A stretch of DNA of 64,000 bases from an uncultured Neokomagataea sp. (GCF_946476835.1 NZ_CAMKWA010000003.1:1-64000); one strand, 5' to 3'; positions 25,334 to 36,416 are shown, counted from the first letter of the stretch. Program-made: numbers and translations. The notes: a model not told the origin generated them from the sequence alone.

Positions 25334-28110
25334 GCGACGGCAACGAGCGCAACCAGGACGGAAAGCAGACCCCTACCCAGGGTGGAGAGCAGAATAAATC
25401 GGCCCGACTGTCCCTGCGTCCAGGTGGACGGAAAGAGGGTGGCCGCACGGTCGGTGCTGGGTCAGTGCGTCAAAGCTTCAGTCATGGCCGCTCCAAAGAG
25501 GTGCAGGTCGAAGTGCGTAAACCGAAGCGCCCTTCGGGTGGCGCAGGCGGTTCCGGTCGTGGGGCCCGAGGTGGTGCTGGTGGCCGTGCGCTGACAGCTG
25601 CTGAGCTGGCAACACGTCAACGCGTGCTGGAAGCACAGCGCAAGGCAGCAGCAGAAGAAGCTGCACGCCGTGAAGCTGAAAAAATTCAGATCATGTCTGC
25701 AGCGGAAGCGCAGCGTAAGGCTGACGAAGAAGCACGTTTGCAGGCAGAGCGTGATGCTGCTGAGGCGAGTGAGCGTCAAGCAAATGCGGCAGCGGAAGCT
25801 CGTGACGCAGAAGCAGCAGAAGCTGCGAAAGTTGCAGCAGCAGAAGCTGCACAGCGTGCCGCAGAACGTGCAGCGGAAGAAAAGGCGCGTCAGGCTCCTT
25901 TGGATCCGCGTGCGCATTCAACTGGTGGCGTGCAACTTGCAGCTCCGACGGAGCGACTGCGTCCATTGGCTGAGCGTGCTATTATGCCTGCTCGTCCAGT
26001 TCAGAAGGCGCGTCCAGCGGCACCGGCATCATCTGGCGGTAATCGTGCGGAAACAACTCTGCATCTGCGCAATAATGCAGCTGCCGCAGCTGCAGGGCCA
26101 GAGGAAGAGCGCCGTCCAGCCCGTAAGGGTAATGTAGGCGGTGGCGCGCCAGCGCGTCGTTCTTCTTCGCCGTCCTCTTCGCAGCAGCGTAAGGGCAGTG
26201 CAGGTGGTGCGCGTCGTAGCGGTCGTATTGACGTGCGTGCAGCGATCGAGGGTGATGACGGTAAGACGCGTTCACTGGCTTCGGTACGTCGTCAGCGTGA
26301 TCGTGAACGCCGTCAGGCTGAGCTGGAACGTCTGCGTGCTGATCAGGTGCGTGTTGTTCGTGATGTGATCGTGCCAGAAACGATCACGGTTGCTGAACTT
26401 GCTAACCGTATGGCCTCCCGTCAGGGTGAAGTCATCAAGGCGCTCATGAAGATGGGTGTTATGGCGACGGCCGCACAGAGCATTGATGCAGACACAGCAG
26501 AACTGGTGGTTGAAGAATTTGGCCATCGTGTGAAGCGTGTTTCTGAGAGCGATGTGGAGATCGGCATTGAAGGTGTCGAGGATCGCGCAGAAGATCTGGC
26601 ACCACGTGCGCCGGTTGTGACCATTATGGGTCACGTTGACCATGGTAAGACATCCTTGCTGGATGCACTGCGTACGACCGACGTGGCTGCTGGTGAAGCG
26701 GGTGGTATTACGCAGCATATCGGCGCGTATCAGGTTCAGGTGCCATCTGGTAAGAAGATTACCTTCTTGGATACACCGGGCCATGAAGCGTTTACGTCAA
26801 TGCGTGCGCGTGGTGCGTCTGTCACAGATATCGTTGTGCTGGTGGTTGCCGCTGATGATGGTGTGATGCCGCAAACGATTGAAGCGATTAAGCATGCGAA
26901 AGCAGCTAATGCGCCGTTGATCGTGGCTATTAACAAGATTGATAAGCCAGGCGCTAACCCTGACCGTGTTCGTCAGGAATTGCTGAGCCATGAAATCGTG
27001 GTTGAAGCAATGAGCGGTGACACGCAGGATGTTGAAGTGTCAGCGCTGAAGCGTACGGGCTTGGATAAGCTTGAAGAAGCGATCTTGCTGCAAGCTGAGA
27101 TGCTCGACCTCAAGGCGAACCCGAAGCGTATTGCTGAAGGTGCAGTGATTGAAAGCCGTCTTGATCGTGGCCGTGGTCCTGTTGCGTCTGTCTTGGTGCA
27201 AAAGGGTACTCTGAAGCGTGGCGATATCGTTGTTGCCGGCGCTGAGTGGGGACGTGTTCGTGCGGTTCTCGATGATCGTGGTCGCCAGTTGAAAGAGGCA
27301 GGTCCGTCTGTGCCGGTAGAAGTGCTGGGCCTGACGGGTGTGCCGGGTGCTGGTGAAGCGTTTGTTGTGGTTGAGAACGATACCCGCGCTCGTGAAATCA
27401 GTGAATTCCGTCAGCGGAAGATCAAAGAGAAGTCAGCTGCGGCACAGGTTGCTGCACGTGGTACTCTGGATCAGATGTTGGCGCGTATTCAGGCCGGCGT
27501 GCAGAAGGAAGTTGCACTGCTGATCAAGGCTGACGTGCAGGGTTCTGCCGAAGCGATTGCAGCGACTGTGCAGAAGTTGGCGCATGAAGAAGTGGCGGTC
27601 CGTGTTCTGAACGCAAGTGTGGGTCAGATTACGGAAAGCGATATTCAGCTTGCGAAAGCCTCGAATGCCGTAATCGTGGCGTTTAACGTCCGTGCAACGA
27701 CGCAGGCGCGCGAACTGGCGCAGCGTGAGAGCGTGGATATCCGCTACTACTCAATTATTTATCAGGTTGCTGATGATGTTGAGCAGTTGGTTAAGGGTAA
27801 GGTTGCACCGAAGCATCGCGAGAAGTTCTTGGGTTATGCGGAGATCCGTCAGGTCTTCAACATTACCAAGACAGGCAAGGTTGCTGGTTGCTATGTTACC
27901 GAAGGTCAGGTCAAGCGTGGCTGTGGCGTCCGCTTGCTGCGTGAGAACGTTGTGATCCATGAAGGTGATCTCAGCCAGCTCAAGCGCTTCAAGGATGACG
28001 TCAAGGAAGTGGCGCGTGGCTATGAGTGCGGTCTTTCCTTCGCTGGTTTCAATGACCTGCGTGAAGGCGATGTCGTCGAATGCTATGAAATGGAAGTGAT
28101 CCCAGCTTGA
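25330..28110 (+). CDS. infB: Translation initiation factor IF-2
   Basis: GTPase that brings initiator fMet-tRNA to the 30S subunit and promotes subunit joining. 926 residues: a long Gly/Arg- then Ala/Glu-rich N-terminal region (about 1-330, probable coiled coil from about 95 to 195), the IF2_N module ([26 protein letters not shown] split across N2), then the G domain with G1 [10 protein letters not shown]3 DTPGHEAF and G4 NKID, followed by EF-Tu-like and C-terminal domains. ATG overlaps the upstream stop (ATGA). Confidence 0.97.
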   Translation: MSDGNERNQDGKQTPTQGGEQNKSARLSLRPGGRKEGGRTVGAGSVRQSFSHGRSKEVQVEVRKPKRPSGGAGGSGRGARGGAGGRALTAAELATRQRVLEAQRKAAAEEAARREAEKIQIMSAAEAQRKADEEARLQAERDAAEASERQANAAAEARDAEAAEAAKVAAAEAAQRAAERAAEEKARQAPLDPRAHSTGGVQLAAPTERLRPLAERAIMPARPVQKARPAAPASSGGNRAETTLHLRNNAAAAAAGPEEERRPARKGNVGGGAPARRSSSPSSSQQRKGSAGGARRSGRIDVRAAIEGDDGKTRSLASVRRQRDRERRQAELERLRADQVRVVRDVIVPETITVAELANRMASRQGEVIKALMKMGVMATAAQSIDADTAELVVEEFGHRVKRVSESDVEIGIEGVEDRAEDLAPRAPVVTIMGHVDHGKTSLLDALRTTDVAAGEAGGITQHIGAYQVQVPSGKKITFLDTPGHEAFTSMRARGASVTDIVVLVVAADDGVMPQTIEAIKHAKAANAPLIVAINKIDKPGANPDRVRQELLSHEIVVEAMSGDTQDVEVSALKRTGLDKLEEAILLQAEMLDLKANPKRIAEGAVIESRLDRGRGPVASVLVQKGTLKRGDIVVAGAEWGRVRAVLDDRGRQLKEAGPSVPVEVLGLTGVPGAGEAFVVVENDTRAREISEFRQRKIKEKSAAAQVAARGTLDQMLARIQAGVQKEVALLIKADVQGSAEAIAATVQKLAHEEVAVRVLNASVGQITESDIQLAKASNAVIVAFNVRATTQARELAQRESVDIRYYSIIYQVADDVEQLVKGKVAPKHREKFLGYAEIRQVFNITKTGKVAGCYVTEGQVKRGCGVRLLRENVVIHEGDLSQLKRFKDDVKEVARGYECGLSFAGFNDLREGDVVECYEMEVIPA

Positions 28111-28517
28111 GTTCACGTCATGACATAAAGGGGCCTGCTGGCATTGCTGCTGATGGCCCCAGCACACGCCAGTTACGGGTGGCGGAAGAAGTGCGGCGCG
28201 TTCTTTCGGACGTTTTCGCCCGTACGGAATTCCGTGACCCTGAGCTGTTCGATGTTCATGTGACCGTGACGGAGGTTCGGATTTCTCCGGATTTCCGCCA
28301 TGCGACGGCTTTCGTTGCCCGTCTTGGGCGCACGGACATTGACGAGGTTTTGCCTGCGTTGAAGCGGGCAGCTCCGTTTTTGCGGAAGGCATTGTCTAAG
28401 ACCATGCGTTTGCGCATTGTACCGGAAGTTCACTTCCAGCCGGATACTGCGCTGGATAATGCTATGGAACTCAATCAGATACTGCGCTCTCCAGAAGTGC
28501 GCCGCGATCTGGATTGA
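28107..28517 (+). CDS. rbfA: Ribosome-binding factor A
   Basis: 30S assembly factor needed for 16S 5'-end maturation and cold growth. 136 residues with the KH-like fold: [27 protein letters not shown] is split by the usual spacing, and [17 protein letters not shown] and [19 protein letters not shown] are typical. Translation probably begins at TTG 28107, whose bases overlap the infB stop (TTGA); no in-frame ATG lies upstream of the conserved region. Confidence 0.92.
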   Translation: MSSRHDIKGPAGIAADGPSTRQLRVAEEVRRVLSDVFARTEFRDPELFDVHVTVTEVRISPDFRHATAFVARLGRTDIDEVLPALKRAAPFLRKALSKTMRLRIVPEVHFQPDTALDNAMELNQILRSPEVRRDLD

Positions 28518-28531
28518 GGGCAGGTTAAAAC

Positions 28532-29509
28532 ATGTCCAAGCGACGTGGACGTGATATCGACGGGTGGCTGATTTTAGATAAGCCACTTGGACCAACTTCT
28601 ACCGATATGGTGAATCGCCTACGTTGGGGGTTTGGTGCACGTAAGGCAGGTCATGGTGGGACGTTGGACCCCTTGGCCTCCGGTATTTTGCCGATTGCTT
28701 TTGGCAAGGCAACGCGAACGATTCCCTACATTATGGATGCGACAAAGTGTTATAGCTTTACGCTGCATCTGGGAGAGAGCCGCACGACGGATGACCGTGA
28801 AGGTGACGTCTTAGCGACGTCTGATTACCGGCCAACGGATGATGCGATTCGTGCTGTATTGCCGGCTTTGACGGGTAATGTGATGCAGGTGCCACCTGTT
28901 TTTTCTGCGTTACGTGTTCAGGGGCGCCGTGCTTACGAGATGGCACGCGAAGGCCGGCCGCCTGATTTACCACCACGGCCAGCACGTATTGATTCTGTTC
29001 GTTTAGTAGACCGCCCGGATGCGGATACTGCGTTGTTTGAAGTGCAGTCTGGTAAGGGGGTGTATATGCGCTCTCTTGCGCGGGATATTGCATTAGCTTG
29101 TGGCACGGTAGGGCATATTTCTGTCTTGCGGCGGACGCGCTGTGGTCCATTTGATTTGAGCCATGCGCGGAAGTTTGATGAGATAGCACTGGACAAATCG
29201 CCTGAAACTGTAGACAACGCCGATGCTCTTCCGGTTCCTTTGTTGGAGGCGGCGACCGCGCTGGTCGACATCCCGGCGCTGGCCGTTACCGCAGCAGAGG
29301 GAAAGATGCTGGTTTGGGGTCAATCACTTGACCCTATGACGCTGACGCATCCCATGCCGGCTCAGTTGCAAGAGAGTGATCTTTTGTGGCGCGCGATGAT
29401 CGGAGAGCACGTGCTTGGTCTTTGCCAGATCCGTGATGGACGGCTGAGAGCGGTGCGTATGCTAGAAAATCACGAATTTTTTGGAGAACACGATGTCGAT
29501 TACTGCTGA
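28532..29509 (+). CDS. truB: tRNA pseudouridine(55) synthase TruB
   Basis: Forms pseudouridine 55 in the T arm of elongator tRNAs. 325 residues with [18 protein letters not shown], the catalytic Asp in [13 protein letters not shown], and the later Tyr/Leu segments [10 protein letters not shown] and [12 protein letters not shown]. The 3' end overlaps the rpsO start by 17 bases. Confidence 0.96.
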   Translation: MSKRRGRDIDGWLILDKPLGPTSTDMVNRLRWGFGARKAGHGGTLDPLASGILPIAFGKATRTIPYIMDATKCYSFTLHLGESRTTDDREGDVLATSDYRPTDDAIRAVLPALTGNVMQVPPVFSALRVQGRRAYEMAREGRPPDLPPRPARIDSVRLVDRPDADTALFEVQSGKGVYMRSLARDIALACGTVGHISVLRRTRCGPFDLSHARKFDEIALDKSPETVDNADALPVPLLEAATALVDIPALAVTAAEGKMLVWGQSLDPMTLTHPMPAQLQESDLLWRAMIGEHVLGLCQIRDGRLRAVRMLENHEFFGEHDVDYC

Positions 29510-29762
29510 ACGCCGCACGGCGCTTATCGCTGAATACCGTCAAAGCGAAACCGATACGGGTTCGCCAGAAGTGCAGGTTGCACTGCTGACGGAGCGTATT
29601 GTTAACCTGACCGAACACTTGAAGACCCACAAGAAGGACTTCCACTCCCGCCGTGGCCTTCTGATGCTGGTTGGTCAGCGTCGTAGCATGCTGGATTATC
29701 TGAAGCGTAAGAATCAGGCTCGTTACCAAGCTGTGATTCAGCGCCTCGGCCTGCGTCGCTAA
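29493..29762 (+). CDS. rpsO: 30S ribosomal protein S15
   Basis: Primary binding protein of the 16S central domain. 89 residues, the standard length, with the family start [19 protein letters not shown] and the [16 protein letters not shown] signature split by a turn. ATG 29493 has GGAGAA 8 bases upstream and lies within the truB 3' end; a TTG at 29481 would add four residues that S15 proteins lack. Confidence 0.97.
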   Translation: MSITAERRTALIAEYRQSETDTGSPEVQVALLTERIVNLTEHLKTHKKDFHSRRGLLMLVGQRRSMLDYLKRKNQARYQAVIQRLGLRR

Positions 29763-29770
29763 TTATGCAA

Positions 29771-29800
29771 GGGCTGGGTTGTTCTGTTACAATCCAGCCC
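29771..29800 (+). promoter_or_regulatory. 12-base stem-loop in the rpsO-pnp spacer
   Basis: GGGCTGGGTTGT (29771-29782) pairs with ACAATCCAGCCC (29789-29800) with one G-T wobble and a 6-base loop. There is no T tract after it, so it is unlikely to stop transcription. In E. coli the rpsO-pnp spacer carries an RNase III-cleaved stem-loop through which PNPase controls its own message; this could be the counterpart. The rest of the 200-base spacer up to pnp holds no convincing gene. Confidence 0.6.
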
Positions 29801-29966
29801 GTTGTGCCATCCGGACCCTCGGCGGTGCGGGTGCGCGACCGGCGTTTCAGGCCACATGGTGTCGTGCCAGACGACTCTGCCACCACCGCCATGCCGTCCG
29901 AAACGCTGCTCCGCCACCTGCCGGTCGTCCTGACGATGGTATTGATCCTTGAGATAGGAGAACGAA

Positions 29967-32117
29967 ATGTTCGATTACTTCCGTAAGGAAATTGAGTGGG
30001 CAGGACGCCCGCTGATCCTTGAAACCGGTAAGATTGCCCGTCAGGCTGATGGCGCTGTTATGGTCACTTATGGTGACACGGTTGTTCTGTGTACGGCGGT
30101 TGGCGCAAAGAGCGTAAACCCAGGGCAGGATTTCTTTCCTCTCACGGTTAACTATCAGGAAAAGGCTTACGCAGCTGGTAAGATCCCTGGCGGGTTCTTT
30201 AAGCGTGAAGGTCGTCCGTCAGAAGCAGAAGTGCTTACGGCACGTTTGATTGACCGTCCGATTCGTCCATTGTTCCCGGACAATTTCCGTAATGAGGTTC
30301 AGATCACCGCTACGGTGCTGAGCCATGACATGGAAAATGACCCGGCACTGGTTGCGATGATTGGTTGCTCAGCAGCATTGACGCTGTCTGGTATTCCTTT
30401 CTTCGGTCCGATTGCAGCGGCGCGCGTTGGCTTGCTTGATGGCAAGTTGGTCGTTAACCCTGCTCTTGCTGATATGAAGAACAGCACGCTTGATCTGATG
30501 GTGGCCGGTACGTCCGAAGGCGTACTGATGGTTGAATCAGAAGCAAGCGAACTGTCAGAAGAACTGATGCTGGAAGCTGTGACGTTGGGTCATTCTTCTT
30601 TCCAAGCAGTTATCGACGCGATCATTGATTTGGCTGAGCATGCAGCTAAGTCCCCTTGGGACCTTCCGGCGCCGAGCAAGGAAGAAATCGCTCTGCGTAA
30701 GCGCGTTGATAAGGTTGGTACGAAGCTGATCGCAGAAGCTTATAAGGAGCGTGTGAAGCAAGCACGTTACCAGAAGGTTGCTGAAGCGAAAGAACGCATC
30801 AACGAAGTACTGGAAGAAGAAGGTCACGATCTGTCGATCGCTAAGCCACTTCTGAAGGAACTGGAAGCACATGTTGTCCGTGGCTCTATTCTGAAAACTG
30901 GCCAGCGTATTGATGGGCGTGATCTGAAGACGGTTCGTCCGATCTTGTCAGAAGTCGGCATTCTGCCGCGTGCACATGGTTCATCGCTCTTTACGCGTGG
31001 TGAAACGCAAGCACTCGTCGTTGCTACGTTGGGCACGGGGCAGGATGAGCAGGTGATTGACGCCCTTGAAGGCGAATATCGCTCAAACTTCATGCTGCAC
31101 TACAACTTCCCTCCGTACTCCGTTGGTGAATGTGGCCGTATGGGTAGCCCGGGCCGCCGTGAAATCGGTCATGGTAAGTTGGCTTGGCGTGCACTGCACC
31201 CACTGCTGCCGACGAAGGAGCAGTTCCCTTACACCATGCGTGTGGTCTCTGAAATTACAGAGAGCAACGGTTCCTCATCCATGGCAACCGTTTGTGGTTC
31301 CTCACTGGCGCTGATGGATGCGGGTGTACCGCTGCCACGTCCGGTTGCGGGTATTGCAATGGGCCTGATCAAGGAAGAGCGTGGCTTTGCTGTTCTGTCC
31401 GACATTTTGGGTGATGAAGATCACCTTGGGGACATGGATTTCAAGGTTGCGGGTACGTCCGAAGGTGTCACCGCGCTGCAGATGGACATTAAGATTACGT
31501 CCATCACACCAGAGATCATGAAGATCGCTCTGGAGCAGGCACGTGAAGGTCGTATTCACATTCTTGGTGAAATGGCGAAAGCTCTGACGGAAGGTCGTAC
31601 AGACGTTTCTACGAATGCGCCTAAGATCACGACGATGAACATTGCTAAAGAAAAGATCCGTGATGTGATCGGTTCTGGCGGTAAGGTTATCCGTGAGATC
31701 GTTGAGTTCTCAGGAGCTAAGGTTGATATCAATGATGACGGTGTCATCACGATTGCTGCAGCGAATGACGAACAGGCACAAAAAGCAATTTCTCGTATTG
31801 AAGGAATTGTTGCAGAGCCAGAAATCGGCCGTATCTATGACGGTAAAGTTGTAAAGACGGCTGACTTCGGTGCGTTTGTGAACTTCCTTGGCCCGCGTGA
31901 TGGCTTGGTTCATATTTCTGAACTGGGGCAAGGTCGTGTTGCGAAAACAACTGATGTTGTGAAGCAAGGCGATGCTGTGAAGGTTATGGTTGTTGGGTTC
32001 GATGATCGCGGCAAGGTTAAATTGTCCATGCGGGTTGTCGATCAGCAAACGGGTGCTGATATCACGGAAAGTGTTGGTGCAAAGCCAGGACGTCCGCCCC
32101 GTCGTGACGCGGAATAA
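29967..32117 (+). CDS. pnp: Polyribonucleotide nucleotidyltransferase (PNPase)
   Basis: Phosphorolytic 3'-5' exoribonuclease and degradosome component. 716 residues with two RNase PH-type domains (first [20 protein letters not shown] split by a strand; second [19 protein letters not shown]), the catalytic Asp region [16 protein letters not shown], then KH ([12 protein letters not shown]) and S1 ([15 protein letters not shown]) RNA-binding domains. AGGAGAACGAA precedes ATG 29967. Last gene of the operon, followed by a terminator. Confidence 0.97.
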   Translation: MFDYFRKEIEWAGRPLILETGKIARQADGAVMVTYGDTVVLCTAVGAKSVNPGQDFFPLTVNYQEKAYAAGKIPGGFFKREGRPSEAEVLTARLIDRPIRPLFPDNFRNEVQITATVLSHDMENDPALVAMIGCSAALTLSGIPFFGPIAAARVGLLDGKLVVNPALADMKNSTLDLMVAGTSEGVLMVESEASELSEELMLEAVTLGHSSFQAVIDAIIDLAEHAAKSPWDLPAPSKEEIALRKRVDKVGTKLIAEAYKERVKQARYQKVAEAKERINEVLEEEGHDLSIAKPLLKELEAHVVRGSILKTGQRIDGRDLKTVRPILSEVGILPRAHGSSLFTRGETQALVVATLGTGQDEQVIDALEGEYRSNFMLHYNFPPYSVGECGRMGSPGRREIGHGKLAWRALHPLLPTKEQFPYTMRVVSEITESNGSSSMATVCGSSLALMDAGVPLPRPVAGIAMGLIKEERGFAVLSDILGDEDHLGDMDFKVAGTSEGVTALQMDIKITSITPEIMKIALEQAREGRIHILGEMAKALTEGRTDVSTNAPKITTMNIAKEKIRDVIGSGGKVIREIVEFSGAKVDINDDGVITIAAANDEQAQKAISRIEGIVAEPEIGRIYDGKVVKTADFGAFVNFLGPRDGLVHISELGQGRVAKTTDVVKQGDAVKVMVVGFDDRGKVKLSMRVVDQQTGADITESVGAKPGRPPRRDAE

Positions 32118-32140
32118 GTTGCGTTTCGGCTGATGTTATG

Positions 32141-32174
32141 GGGGGCGGGGAAGTTAACCCCGCTCCCGTTTTTT
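32141..32174 (+). terminator. Intrinsic terminator after pnp
   Basis: GGGGGCGGGG (32141-32150) pairs with CCCCGCTCCC (32158-32167), ten pairs with one wobble and a 7-base loop, followed by a G and six T. It closes the rimP-pnp operon. Confidence 0.88.
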
Positions 32175-32198
32175 GTGTATCGGAGACATTGAGTCCCC

Positions 32199-33617
32199 AT
32201 GAAGTCGATTGATACCCTCCGCTTTGGTGGCCAAGATGTTTTACCTTTGGTCGAGGGGGGCAAGGGCGTAGCCGTATCGACCGGTGTTTCTGCAGGGCAT
32301 TGGGCTGCTGCGGGTGGCATTGGCACTCTCTCTGCTGTGAATGCAGACAGCTATGATGAGCAGGGTAACCCTATCCCTCAGGTGTATCATGCGCGGACAC
32401 GTCGTGAGCGTCAGCATGAATTGATCCGTTATGGGATCGAGGGGGGTATTGCTCAGGCGAAAATTGCTCATGAAATTTCCGGTGGGAAGGGGCGTATTCA
32501 CGCCAATATCCTTTGGGAAATGGGTGGTGCAGAAGAAGTCATCACCGGTATTCTGGAAGCTGTCCCAGGTCTGATTAATGGTGTGACCTGTGGTGCGGGG
32601 ATGCCGTATCGCCTCTCAGATATCGCTGCAAAGTTTAATATTCCATATTATCCGATTGTTTCTTCAGGGCGTGCTTTTAACGCGTTGTGGCGTCGGTCAT
32701 TCAGCAAAACATCTGAGTTGCTGGGTGGTGTGGTGTATGAGGATCCTTGGCGTGCTGGTGGTCATAATGGCCTTTCCAATACGGAAGATCCGTTGTGCCC
32801 AGAAGATCCGCTGCCGCGCGTTATTGAATTGCGCAAGGTGATGCGCCGTTATGGTCTGGATGAGACGCCGATCATTATGGCCGGTGGTGTTTGGCATTTG
32901 GAAGAATGGGAACACTGGATCGGCAACCCCGAGGTTGGCCCAGTTGCTTTCCAGTTTGGTACACGTCCGCTTTTGACGCAGGAAAGTCCTATTCCTGAAG
33001 CATGGAAGCGCCGTTTGCAGAACCTGAAAGAGGGCGATGTTTATCTTAATCGCTTCTCTCCGACGGGTTTTTATTCTTCTGCTGTGAATAATAGCTTCAT
33101 GCAGGATTTGCGTGCGCGTTCGGAGCGTCAGGTCTCTATTCGCAGTAGTGCAGATGACGCGCATGACACGGTTTATGCAATGGGTGCACGTCGTCGTGAG
33201 ATGTTTGTCTCAGCGGATGACCGTGCGAAGATTGCAGCGTGGGAAGAGGCTGGCTTTACTAAGGCACTGCCAACGCCGGATGATACTGTGGTGTTTGTCA
33301 CGCCAGAGGATGCGCGGACTATTCTTGCGGATCAAGCTGCTTGCATGGGCTGTTTGTCTGCTTGCCGTTTCTCCAATTGGCTGCAGCGTGAACCCTTTAC
33401 GAATGGTCAAAAGGCTGATCCACGTTCTTTCTGTATTCAGAAGACGTTGCAGACGATTGCCCATACGGCCAATGATGCTCATGCGGATGAAGTTGTTGAT
33501 AACAACCTGATGTTCGGTGGCACATCTGCTTGGCGTTTTGGTTCGGATCCGTTCTATGCGAATGGTTTTGTGCCGACTGTTGGGCAATTGGTTGAGCGTA
33601 TTCTAACAGGTAAATAA
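32199..33617 (+). CDS. Flavin-dependent oxidoreductase of the nitronate monooxygenase / 2-nitropropane dioxygenase family with a Cys-rich C-terminal extension
   Basis: 472 residues, longer than usual nitronate monooxygenases (about 320-360). The TIM-barrel part carries an FMN-binding pattern including the RAGGHNG motif (185-191) and IIMAGGVW. After about residue 330 an extension contains Cys382, Cys385, Cys389 (CMGCLSAC) and Cys412, a spacing that could hold an Fe-S cluster. The substrate is unknown; the family name is often over-applied. The FUSC gene begins 4 bases after its stop, so the two are probably co-expressed. Confidence 0.8.
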   Translation: MKSIDTLRFGGQDVLPLVEGGKGVAVSTGVSAGHWAAAGGIGTLSAVNADSYDEQGNPIPQVYHARTRRERQHELIRYGIEGGIAQAKIAHEISGGKGRIHANILWEMGGAEEVITGILEAVPGLINGVTCGAGMPYRLSDIAAKFNIPYYPIVSSGRAFNALWRRSFSKTSELLGGVVYEDPWRAGGHNGLSNTEDPLCPEDPLPRVIELRKVMRRYGLDETPIIMAGGVWHLEEWEHWIGNPEVGPVAFQFGTRPLLTQESPIPEAWKRRLQNLKEGDVYLNRFSPTGFYSSAVNNSFMQDLRARSERQVSIRSSADDAHDTVYAMGARRREMFVSADDRAKIAAWEEAGFTKALPTPDDTVVFVTPEDARTILADQAACMGCLSACRFSNWLQREPFTNGQKADPRSFCIQKTLQTIAHTANDAHADEVVDNNLMFGGTSAWRFGSDPFYANGFVPTVGQLVERILTGK

Positions 33618-33621
33618 CACG

Positions 33622-35586
33622 ATGAAATGGAGGGACGGGGTTCAGAAGCCAGCGTTTACGCGCACCAGTCCCTTCATGGCGCTTTCCCATTGGTTAGCGC
33701 GGCATTCCGTTCCCCTTAGTCCTGAGCAAATTGCACCGACTGAGGGCGGACGCGCTGCTGTGGCGACAGTCACGGCACTTTTCCCAGCATTATATTGGCA
33801 TGATGCAACGCTAGTCTGGGCGTCCTTTGTTGCGTTTTGGAGCTGTCTGTTAGAGCCGGGCGGTACACGACGGGAAGAACTGCGCATTTTGGGCGGTTTG
33901 ACGGTGGTGGGGGCCGTTCTAGCTGGGGTCACGGTGTGGGTTGCGGCGGGGCCTTTATGGGGTGTTCTGCTGTGGCTGGCTTTGGCCGGTATAGGCGTTG
34001 GGCTAGGGCGCGTTTTCTCTGCGACGACGGCTCTGCTTTGTGCCCTTTTAGGGTGCACGATGGCTGCTGGTGTTGGCTTTCCGACTCATGATCCGTTGGT
34101 CGCACTGAAAGTTGCGGCTGCGTACCTGTCGGGCGGTGTGTGGGCTATGGTGCTGTGCCTTATTCTGTGGCCATTGCATCCCTATGCACCAGCAAGACGT
34201 GCTGTTGCACAATGCTACCGTCTCTTAACAGTGATGACGGGAGAAATGGCCGCAGGGCGCTTACGTGAGACGTTGCATCGACAAACGGTGCGTACGGCTA
34301 TTGAACGTGCGCGAGCGGTCACCTTACAGATTGATTCTGGGCATGGGAGTACGGTGCTTCGGGGGCGTTTAATTGCGTCTTTGACCGGGGCTGAACGTTT
34401 ATTTACGGCGATGCTGGCCGTGGAGCATTTGGCGCAGAAGCGTGGCATGGATTTCGAAGCGCGGGGCATTTTGGCCGCGTTTTCAGCACTATGCCAAGAA
34501 GCGAGTGAGCATGTGATTGCGCCTGTGCCTGAATGGGCTGTTTTGGGGCAGCATGCCTATGATTTGGCGAATAATGTACGAACAGAGAGTGGGCCGATTG
34601 GGGCATTAGTCGCCTCGAGCGCGCGGACATTGGCGACGATTTCACGCGGTCTTTTGCGTGATGTGCACGCGCCTTTTGAAACGGAGACCGTGCGGGCAGA
34701 GCATCGGTTAACGCGTGTGCATTGGCGGCATGCGTTTCGGTTGGCTGTGGCGTTGGTTATGACGCATTTGGCTACGTTTTGGTTAGGGTTAGAATACGGC
34801 TTTTGGGCGCTGGTTGCGGTTGTATTGGTGGTGCAACCTTCGGGTCATACGACGTTGATTCGCGCCGTGGAGCGTGTGTTGGGTACGATTGGTGGTGGAG
34901 CATTAGTGCTTTTGGCTCGGCCATTTTTGCCTGCTGCACCTGAAATGATGGTTGCGGATGCTGTGTTTGTGGTCGCCGCGATTGCGATGCGGGCCGTGAA
35001 TTATACGATGCTTGTCTTGTTTTTGACGGCTCAATTTATTGTTGTGACGGAAATGATCATGCCCGCGCATGGAGTGGCATGGTTGCGTATTGTGGATAAT
35101 ACGTTGGGTAGTGTGGTGGGAGTGGTCTGTGCCTTCCTCGTGTTTCCGCAGCACCAGACACAAGATATGAGTGGGCTGTTACGTCAGTCCTTGATTAGTA
35201 ATTTGCGTTATCTCGCTGCGGTTTTGGATGAAAAATCTGACATTATCGTGGATCGCTTCCAGCGGCAGGCTGGCGTTGCGACGACGCGTGCGGAATTTGC
35301 TCGGGGTGCTTTGCCTTTGCTCGGTGGGATGTCTTTTGTTGGGCAAAAGTATGAGGCGGCGCATGCTTTGTTACGGGAAATACGCTTGTTAAGTGGAGAG
35401 GTGACCTTGCTGCGTTTTGATATTGCGGCGGGACTTTGCAGTGGAAATGCTGCATTAGCGGCGTACTGGACGCAAAAGGCGGATGCTCTGACGGAAGGGG
35501 CGCCTCTGGCTTCTGTGATAGCAGAGTTAGAGACCGGTCGTGTGACGGCCTCTTTGGCAGAACGTAAGTGGAATGGTGCTGCGTAA
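33622..35586 (+). CDS. FUSC-family inner membrane transporter (aromatic acid efflux type)
   Basis: 654 residues with the FUSC layout: two blocks of about five to six hydrophobic helices (about 45-185 and 375-520), each followed by a soluble helical region. The second block contains the family segment EYGFWALVAVVLVVQPS. Members such as AaeB and MdtO export aromatic carboxylic acids or other inhibitory compounds. It lies 4 bases after the flavin oxidoreductase. An IS6-type relic starts right after its stop codon. Confidence 0.87.
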   Translation: MKWRDGVQKPAFTRTSPFMALSHWLARHSVPLSPEQIAPTEGGRAAVATVTALFPALYWHDATLVWASFVAFWSCLLEPGGTRREELRILGGLTVVGAVLAGVTVWVAAGPLWGVLLWLALAGIGVGLGRVFSATTALLCALLGCTMAAGVGFPTHDPLVALKVAAAYLSGGVWAMVLCLILWPLHPYAPARRAVAQCYRLLTVMTGEMAAGRLRETLHRQTVRTAIERARAVTLQIDSGHGSTVLRGRLIASLTGAERLFTAMLAVEHLAQKRGMDFEARGILAAFSALCQEASEHVIAPVPEWAVLGQHAYDLANNVRTESGPIGALVASSARTLATISRGLLRDVHAPFETETVRAEHRLTRVHWRHAFRLAVALVMTHLATFWLGLEYGFWALVAVVLVVQPSGHTTLIRAVERVLGTIGGGALVLLARPFLPAAPEMMVADAVFVVAAIAMRAVNYTMLVLFLTAQFIVVTEMIMPAHGVAWLRIVDNTLGSVVGVVCAFLVFPQHQTQDMSGLLRQSLISNLRYLAAVLDEKSDIIVDRFQRQAGVATTRAEFARGALPLLGGMSFVGQKYEAAHALLREIRLLSGEVTLLRFDIAAGLCSGNAALAAYWTQKADALTEGAPLASVIAELETGRVTASLAERKWNGAA

Positions 35587-35589
35587 AAC

Positions 35590-35930
35590 GCCTCTGTTGC
35601 AAAGCTAGGTTAGGGGCGTAGGCATTCTGTTTATTTTGATTGTAAAATGGTTTGCTCGCTGAACAGTCTTTTGATTAGACACATTTTTCTTGTGATGCCC
35701 TCCTAGAATGGGAAGGGTTTGGCCCGTCCCTTTTTCGAGGCGTGCATGACCTCAAAATTTTTGATGGTCGCATGAGTGATTTTCATGATTTTGCAGCTAC
35801 GGACAGGTTTAATAAGTTGTGTCAGTTTGCTGTGATCGGCCTCGATCATGTTGTTCACTGTTTCTAGAACGGGTCAGCGTCTGAACAGGGCAATCCAGAG
35901 CTGATGATCCGCGTGCCTGCAACAAACGCA
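35590..35930 (-). mobile_element. Decayed IS6-family insertion sequence (transposase 3' part)
   Basis: Reverse-strand reading gives the C-terminal part of an IS6/IS26-type transposase: VNNMIEADHSKLTQLIKPVR, then ATIKNFEVMHASKKGRAK, a stop codon, and a tail ending IKRLFS. This matches the LNN-IEADH and TIKGFEVM-KKGQ blocks of the DDE domain. A terminal-inverted-repeat-like sequence GCCTCTGTTGCAAAGCT lies at 35590-35606; a weaker match (TGCAACAAACGC, 35918-35929) may be the other end. The transposase N-terminal half is missing. It is not functional. Confidence 0.82.
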
Positions 35931-35979
35931 GTGTGAAAATCAGGTCGGGGCAGTAATAATCAATATCAGCACTTTGAAA

Positions 35980-36396
35980 TTACGTGTCGGCTGCCTCGAA
36001 CGGTTTTTCGAGCCTTCCACCTGTATTGCACGGTGCCACTTCTTTCCGCACGTTCTGTGCGCCAAATTCGGTATGTATGTCTCCCCAATCTTTTAGAGCC
36101 ATAATGACGGGTTTAAGGGTCATTCCGCGTTCAGTCAGACTGTACTCGACCTTAGGGGGGACCTGAGCAAAGACCTTGCGGTGTAGGAAACCGTCCGCTT
36201 CAAGGTCACGAAGCTGCATGGTCAGCATACGTTGCGTGACGTTCGGTAACAGTTTGCGTAGGGCGTTGAAGCGCATTGTTCCGTGGAACAAGTGATACAG
36301 AATGACGCCTTTCCACTTTCCATCGATCAGTTCGAGAGTTGCCTCAACGGCACAGCCGGGGCTTTTATCAAGGTTTTTGTGTCTGGTGTTAGGCAT
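35980..36396 (-). CDS. HxlR-family transcriptional regulator
   Basis: 138-residue winged-helix regulator. PGCAVEATLELIDGKWKGVIL is the family hallmark with the conserved N-terminal Cys15 used for redox or electrophile sensing in several members (YodB, HypR, QorR). MRFNALRKLLPNVTQRMLTMQL carries the recognition helix, split by a turn. ATG 36396 is used; the open frame continues upstream to 36804 but those residues are unconserved and run through the divergent gene. It is divergent from an MDR oxidoreductase, a common HxlR target. Confidence 0.93.
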   Translation of the reverse strand: MPNTRHKNLDKSPGCAVEATLELIDGKWKGVILYHLFHGTMRFNALRKLLPNVTQRMLTMQLRDLEADGFLHRKVFAQVPPKVEYSLTERGMTLKPVIMALKDWGDIHTEFGAQNVRKEVAPCNTGGRLEKPFEAADT

Positions 36397-36400
36397 AGTG

Positions 36401-36416
36401 GTATCATTTCCGATAC
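36401..36416. promoter_or_regulatory. Palindromic operator candidate for the HxlR regulator
   Basis: GTATC-N6-GATAC is a perfect 5-base inverted repeat, sitting 4 bases before the regulator's start codon inside the 99-base divergent spacer. Its size and position fit HxlR dimer binding and autoregulation. Confidence 0.6.
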
